DNA from: Verrucomicrobiales bacterium
GTDB lineage: Bacteria > Verrucomicrobiota > Verrucomicrobiia > Verrucomicrobiales > Akkermansiaceae
Direction: 5' to 3'
Length of the DNA stretch: 11,771 nucleotides
Assembly: GCA_002729295.1 (NCBI GenBank)
Contig: PBTU01000009.1
Coordinates: forward strand, 13,600-25,370
In this document: positions 8,638 through 11,771 of the stretch, one piece after another
How positions within the stretch are numbered: the stretch's first letter is position 1
Layout of the letters: the number at the start of each line of letters is the position of its first letter
Translations under genes and position numbers: made by a program
The notes under the pieces: model-generated
Database searches by the model: none
Seen by the model: only the letters and a program-made list of their open reading frames with translations
Told to the model about the DNA's origin: nothing

Positions 8638-9339
8638 TTAGCTTTGTGAAAGCTCATTAAGGAGCTTATCGTCGGTAGCTTCAACGCCCACAACAACACC
8701 ATCAACGATGATTTCAGCAACACATCCGAGGAGTCCGTCAACCCGGCGACCGCCAGGCTTGCAAGGTGCGCCGCCTCATCCACCACCCGATTTTTGACGG
8801 GAGTATCGGACTAAGTTCACGGGAGCGGTTCTCTGAGGATCAGTGCTACTCGCATAAAGAGTGGCTACACTAAGGGTTCCTTTTGTTTGAGCAATTGAAC
8901 CGGCACCATTCTCGGCATCTTTACGATGAAAAATGGTGTAGCGAACTTTCACATTCTTGACGTTCTGCTTGCTCCAGTTTCGAAGCTCCACGGTGTATCC
9001 TGCCGGAGTCGTTTTAGTGCGCTCGGTATCCGACCGGGTAGTTGTTGGCTTTTCTTCCCAAAGATCAAAGTCAACGCGGATCGCATTGGAGGCGGCCACG
9101 GCATTTGCATTCTCTTTGACATAGGCGATATCCTTGACGCTGAGGCGACTCAACTGGAATGTCAGAAGCTTGCTACGTGACTTTCGAACGGTCACCGTCC
9201 CCTCTTTGGCATTGTAACCTGTGAGAGTGGCCTCAAAAGTTTTCGAACCATCTGAACTTGTGAAGGTGCGCTGTTCCACAGCGCTTGCGGGGAGGCCCAT
9301 GGCCAGGCATCCAAGGAAGGTTATTAAAGATTTTTTCAT
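8638..9339 (-). CDS. Exported SHD1-domain protein, probable selenoprotein (in-frame UGA at codon 188)
   Basis: The ATG at 9339 starts a signal peptide (MKKSLITFLGCLAMGLPASA, then VEQRTF). Residues about 23-72 match the SHD1 (SLA1 homology 1-like) pattern seen in many verrucomicrobial exported proteins: RTFTSSDGSKTFEA, then LLTFQLSRLSVKDIAYV. A beta-rich domain follows (YTVELRNWSKQNVKNVKVRY). At 8778-8776 the frame meets UGA in SGGG-U-GGAPCKPGG, then continues VDGLLGCVAEIIVDGVVVGV and 14 further residues to a TAA. From memory, related proteins end their last domain with a similar D-L-G-hydrophobic-DG-L-V pattern, so the downstream part looks like the missing domain end. A GGUC-loop hairpin 24 bases after the UGA and a terminator just after the TAA support Sec insertion at U188 (U-x4-C193). 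Read conventionally, the protein would be 187 residues. Alternatives are a Trp-to-stop mutation or sequencing error. The role is unknown. Confidence is high for the gene and moderate for Sec. Confidence 0.7.
8740..8778 (-). promoter_or_regulatory. Candidate bacterial SECIS element in the SHD1 gene (UGA plus hairpin)
   Basis: The UGA is at 8778-8776. After 24 bases the transcript has the tetraloop GGUC (8751-8748) closed by an 8-bp stem: AGCCUGGC (8759-8752) pairs with GCCGGGUU (8747-8740), with G-U wobbles. Bacterial SECIS elements lie inside the coding region just after the UGA and carry a conserved G at the start of the apical loop. The E. coli fdhF element also has a GGUC loop, 18 bases after its UGA. 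I see no bulged U as in fdhF. Confidence 0.6.
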
Positions 9340-9406
9340 GGCTTTGGAGACAGCACCCCGACAGGATCTCAAATCTAAAGGCTCTTTGGCAAGTATTTAT
9401 CGAGAT

Positions 9407-9434
9407 AATATATCATCCCCCATAAATTACTGAA
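9407..9434 (-). promoter_or_regulatory. Possible promoter of the SHD1 gene
   Basis: On the minus strand, TATATT (9412-9407) sits 16 bases after TTCAGT (9434-9429), in an AT-rich patch between the DUF1080 stop and the SHD1 start. The -10 box is good and the -35 is weak, so the assignment is tentative. It would give a 5' leader of about 60 bases. Confidence 0.25.
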
Positions 9435-9456
9435 CAAAGGAGATAAGATCAAAAAT

Positions 9457-10443
9457 CTACTCCGCAGGCATCAAGACGATGTTGCGATACTTTACCGAGG
9501 TATGATCGCCTTGTAGATAGATCGGTCCCGGAGCCATCGCGTCGGTATGCATCGCACCTCCTGTCGGGCCGGGCACGGGCTGGTTATCGACAACTTTCTC
9601 CCCATTGAGAATCACCGTGATATGGCGGTCCACCAAGGTAAGATCATAGGTCTGCCACTTTCCTCCCTCGTAGCCCGCATTCTTCGATGGAGCCACCCGA
9701 CCAAAAACCGCGCCCACACCCTGAAGACCCTGCATCCGGCTGTCACGGTCCACGACCTGGGCCTCATACATACCACGAAGATAGACGCCGCTGTTGCGAT
9801 CCTTCTCGATGAGAAATTCGACGTGTAATTTGAAATCTTCGAAAACCGCTTCGGTGCGCAGATTTCCATAAACGCCCGTTGCCGAGAAATCCGTCTTGGG
9901 TGTTTCGTTCACCAACAAGCCATCTTTCACGGACCAGCCGTTGAGCTTTTCGGGGCGGCGCAATTTCCAACCGGTGAGATCTTTGCCATTGAAGAGCGTA
10001 AGGGGCTTTCCAAATTTCACCTTGGCAAGATCAGGCTCAGGCGGCATGGGCGGAACAAACTTTCCCGTGAAGGGATCCTTCTCCTCACGACCATCCGAAA
10101 ATAACGAAATCACCTCTCCGACAAGCTTGCCATTCTCAGACCACACCACCGCTCGTGTCGTTCGGACCAATTTCCCATTCTTCCCGCCCTTGCGAAATTT
10201 CTTGATGGGAATGTGAATCTTTTCTTCCTTCACCGTCACATTGGCGAGTGGCTTGATACTCCCCACATCCACCGCCATCGCGACACTTGGTAGCCCATCT
10301 TTTTCACTCACGCTCAGCCATCCCGCTTCACCCGATTTAAGATTGAGCGACCAATCACCCAGCATCTCCTTGGGAATCGGATCTGCATTTCCCCCTATCG
10401 TTGAAAACACCATCCAGCTTAAAAAGAGCAATCTACTCATCAT
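9457..10443 (-). CDS. Exported DUF1080 (3-keto-disaccharide hydrolase) family protein
   Basis: This is a 328-residue protein with an N-terminal signal peptide (MMSRLLFLSWMVFSTIGGNA). Residues from about 140 to the end form the DUF1080 domain, a concanavalin-like beta sandwich. Family marks are PLTLFNGKDLTGWKLR, LNGWSVKDGLLV, FEDFKLHVEFLIEKDRNSGV, YLRGMYEAQVVD, KWQTYDLTLVDRHITVILNG and the closing GPIYLQGDHTSVKYRNIVL. Some family members hydrolyse 3-keto-glycosides; whether this one does is not shown. The first 140 residues (MLGDWSLNLKSGEAGWLSV and on) look like a separate small domain that I do not recognise. The start is ATG at 10443, with an adjacent ATG at 10440 as alternative. The gene is divergent from the thioredoxin-like gene across 106 bases and is followed, 117 bases on, by the SHD1 gene in the same direction. 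It ends in TAG. Confidence 0.88.
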   Translation of the reverse strand: MMSRLLFLSWMVFSTIGGNADPIPKEMLGDWSLNLKSGEAGWLSVSEKDGLPSVAMAVDVGSIKPLANVTVKEEKIHIPIKKFRKGGKNGKLVRTTRAVVWSENGKLVGEVISLFSDGREEKDPFTGKFVPPMPPEPDLAKVKFGKPLTLFNGKDLTGWKLRRPEKLNGWSVKDGLLVNETPKTDFSATGVYGNLRTEAVFEDFKLHVEFLIEKDRNSGVYLRGMYEAQVVDRDSRMQGLQGVGAVFGRVAPSKNAGYEGGKWQTYDLTLVDRHITVILNGEKVVDNQPVPGPTGGAMHTDAMAPGPIYLQGDHTSVKYRNIVLMPAE

Positions 10444-10484
10444 TGCAAAATCGCTTCATGACGAAATACCGTCCCATTCGCAAT

Positions 10485-10501
10485 ATCGAATTCAATTCGA
10501 T
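10485..10501. promoter_or_regulatory. Palindrome in the divergent intergenic region, possible operator
   Basis: ATCGAATT-C-AATTCGAT is a perfect 8-bp inverted repeat with a one-base centre, 41 bases from the DUF1080 start and 48 bases from the thioredoxin-like start. Its place between divergent genes suits a shared regulator site. I recognise no specific regulator family in it, and no convincing promoter boxes flank it. Confidence 0.3.
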
Positions 10502-10549
10502 CCCAACTCTCTCATCGACACCAATTCCATCTGTCCCTACAAGAACAGT

Positions 10550-11599
10550 ATGATAAGAACAGTCATTCCCTTGACCATCGCGATGATGATCGGGTTCCTT
10601 CCGGTCGCGTCCATGGCTCAAGACACCTCCGGTCCAACGATCTCCGAAATCATTAAAACTCACGAAGACGCCATCGAGGTCCTTTATGAGAAGATGCGCG
10701 GCAAATCCAGAGAAGAACAACAAAAGCTCTACAAGGCCGAATACCCCAAACCTGGCCAAGCAATCGAATCAATCACCGCTCTCGTCACCGCAAATCCGGG
10801 AGGCTCCGCCAGCCTCGATGGCATCGATTGGCTTCTGAGATACTCAAGCCAAAAAGGGCTCGATCCCGCCCTCTACAATGTGCTCGAAACACATCACCTC
10901 CACAGCGAAAAGCTCCAAGCTATTGTCCTGAAAATGGCCCGGAGTCGAACTCCCGAAACGCAAAACTTTCTCACCACGGTCAGCGAGAAAAGCAAAATTA
11001 AAGATGTCCGTGGTGCCGCAATTCTCTCCCTCATGAAAAGAATCGAGCGCGACAAAGAAAAAAAAGACGAACATACAGCGCTTTCCAAAAAATTATTCGC
11101 CGAGCATCCCGATCTCATCATCAATGGCCGCAACGTCACCAAATCCATCAAAGCAAAACGCGAGGCCGAAGAGAAACTCGCCATCGGGAAAGTGGCTCCG
11201 GAGATCATTGGAAAAGATGTTGATGGCAAGGAAATGAAACTTTCCGACTATCGGGGGAAGATCGTCGTCCTCGACTTTTGGGGTGACTGGTGAGGCCCCT
11301 GCAGAGCAATGTATCCCCACGAGCGGTCGCTCGTTGCGCGGATGAAAGACAAGCCTTTCACCATTCTGGGTGTGAACAGTGATTCTGCCAAAAGGTATAA
11401 AACCGCCATCAAAGAAAACGAAATCACCTGGCCTTCATTTTGGGACGGCGGAAAAACCGGTGGCCCCATCGCCACCGATTGGGCCGTCCGGGGTTGGCCC
11501 ACGATCTACATCCTCGATACCAAAGGCGTGATCCGATATAAGAATACCCGAGGAAAGGCCATGGATGAAGCCGTCGATGCCCTGATGGAGGAACTCTAA
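10550..11599 (+). CDS. Exported thioredoxin-like (TlpA/redoxin) protein, probable selenoprotein with UGPC active site
   Basis: The ATG at 10550 starts a signal peptide (MIRTVIPLTIAMMIGFLPVA, then SMAQDT), so the 349-residue product acts outside the cytoplasm. Residues about 25-210 are a helical region I do not recognise. From about 211 the thioredoxin fold follows: KVAPEIIGKDVDGKEM, VVLDFWGDW, then UGA at 11291-11293, then GPCRAMYPHERSLV, ILGVNSD and the cis-Pro loop VRGWPTIYIL. In this family the position held by UGA is the nucleophilic Cys of CGPC, so UGA most simply encodes Sec (U248, resolving C251). A hairpin with a GGUC loop lies 31 bases after the UGA, inside the frame. The remaining 101 codons stay open to TAA at 11599. 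A conventional annotation would split it at the UGA and lose the active site. Alternatives are a C-to-A error or nonsense mutation. It is likely a thiol or peroxide reductase, substrate unknown. Confidence 0.82.
11291..11334 (+). promoter_or_regulatory. Candidate bacterial SECIS element in the thioredoxin-like gene (UGA plus hairpin)
   Basis: After the UGA (11291-11293) come 31 bases, then the loop GGUC (11325-11328) closed by a perfect 6-bp stem, ACGAGC (11319-11324) with GCUCGU (11329-11334). A further C11318-G11336 pair with U11335 bulged is possible. Loop sequence and spacing fit the bacterial SECIS pattern as I recall it (loop G about 16-37 bases after UGA), and the loop is identical to that of the second candidate in the SHD1 gene. 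Confidence 0.65.
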
Positions 11600-11771
11600 T
11601 CGCACCTTCTTTTTCCCGCTAAAACCATCTTATTGCCTCATCCACCTGTAGGGTCGATGAACTGGGTCTCTGTGACTACCTCCCACTCTTTTTTGGTCTC
11701 ACGTCAAGCCCATCAGGTATCCAAAACCCCATCGCGTGTTTTTCCTTTTTCATTCACCTGCCAGTAGTGAC

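Noticed and set aside
8547..8786. 79-residue minus-strand ORF overlapping the end of the SHD1 gene
   Set aside because: It runs in another frame across the SHD1 extension and through the terminator hairpin. Its sequence resembles nothing I know.
11309..11599. Stand-alone 96-residue ORF beginning MYPHERSLV
   Set aside because: It is the C-terminal part of the thioredoxin fold in the same frame as 10550-11290. Taken alone it lacks the active site, and it has no ribosome binding site.
11600..11771. Minus-strand frame entering from the right edge (HYWQVNEKGKTRDGVLDT, then TGA at 11715-11713), with two more TGAs (11706-11704, 11640-11638) before a TAG
   Set aside because: It might be the tail of a gene lying beyond the window, but 18 codons are too few to identify. 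The later TGAs have no GGUC-type hairpin, so I do not call Sec there.

Overview
The window looks like chromosomal DNA from a Verrucomicrobiota (or, less likely, Planctomycetota) bacterium. This rests on gene content: a Tat-exported DUF1552 protein paired with a DUF1592-type cytochrome c protein, a DUF1080 (3-keto-disaccharide hydrolase) protein, an exported SHD1-domain protein and a DPP-IV-like S9 peptidase. Most of the proteins carry export signals, so this is largely an envelope or periplasmic gene neighbourhood.

Layout, left to right. (1) 137-527 (-): a decayed IS30-family transposase remnant lying against the 3' end of leuA. (2) 537-2207 (-): leuA, 2-isopropylmalate synthase. It is preceded by a short leucine-rich leader ORF (2339-2404) whose 3' end is complementary to the mRNA just ahead of leuA, which suggests attenuation control. 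(3) 2608-4956 (+): an exported S9/DPP-IV peptidase carrying a VHL-beta-like domain. (4) 5063-8452 (-): a two-gene unit of a DUF1592-type multidomain cytochrome c protein followed by a DUF1552 protein. (5) 8583-9339 (-): an exported SHD1-domain protein with an in-frame UGA and a strong terminator. (6) 9457-10443 (-): a DUF1080 protein. (7) 10550-11599 (+): an exported thioredoxin-like protein with an in-frame UGA exactly at the first Cys of its CGPC motif.

The most interesting signal is the pair of in-frame UGA codons. In the thioredoxin-like gene the UGA gives a U-G-P-C active site. In the SHD1 gene the reading frame continues 45 codons past the UGA, completes a plausible domain, and stops about 26 bases before a rho-independent terminator. 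Both UGAs are followed, 31 and 24 bases downstream, by a hairpin with an identical GGUC tetraloop, the apical loop of the E. coli fdhF SECIS. I therefore read both as selenoproteins. A Sec-containing UGPC thioredoxin-like protein fits known selenoprotein biology; a Sec-containing SHD1-domain protein would, as far as I know, be undescribed. No seryl/selenocysteinyl machinery (selA, selB, selC, selD) lies in the window, so the Sec trait must be confirmed elsewhere in the genome.

No complete gene in the window ends in UGA under this reading (all use UAG or UAA). I saw no tRNA, rRNA or CRISPR array. Positions 1-136 and 11600-11771 hold nothing I can assign, and 2405-2607 holds only the divergent leuA/peptidase upstream region with no convincing promoter.
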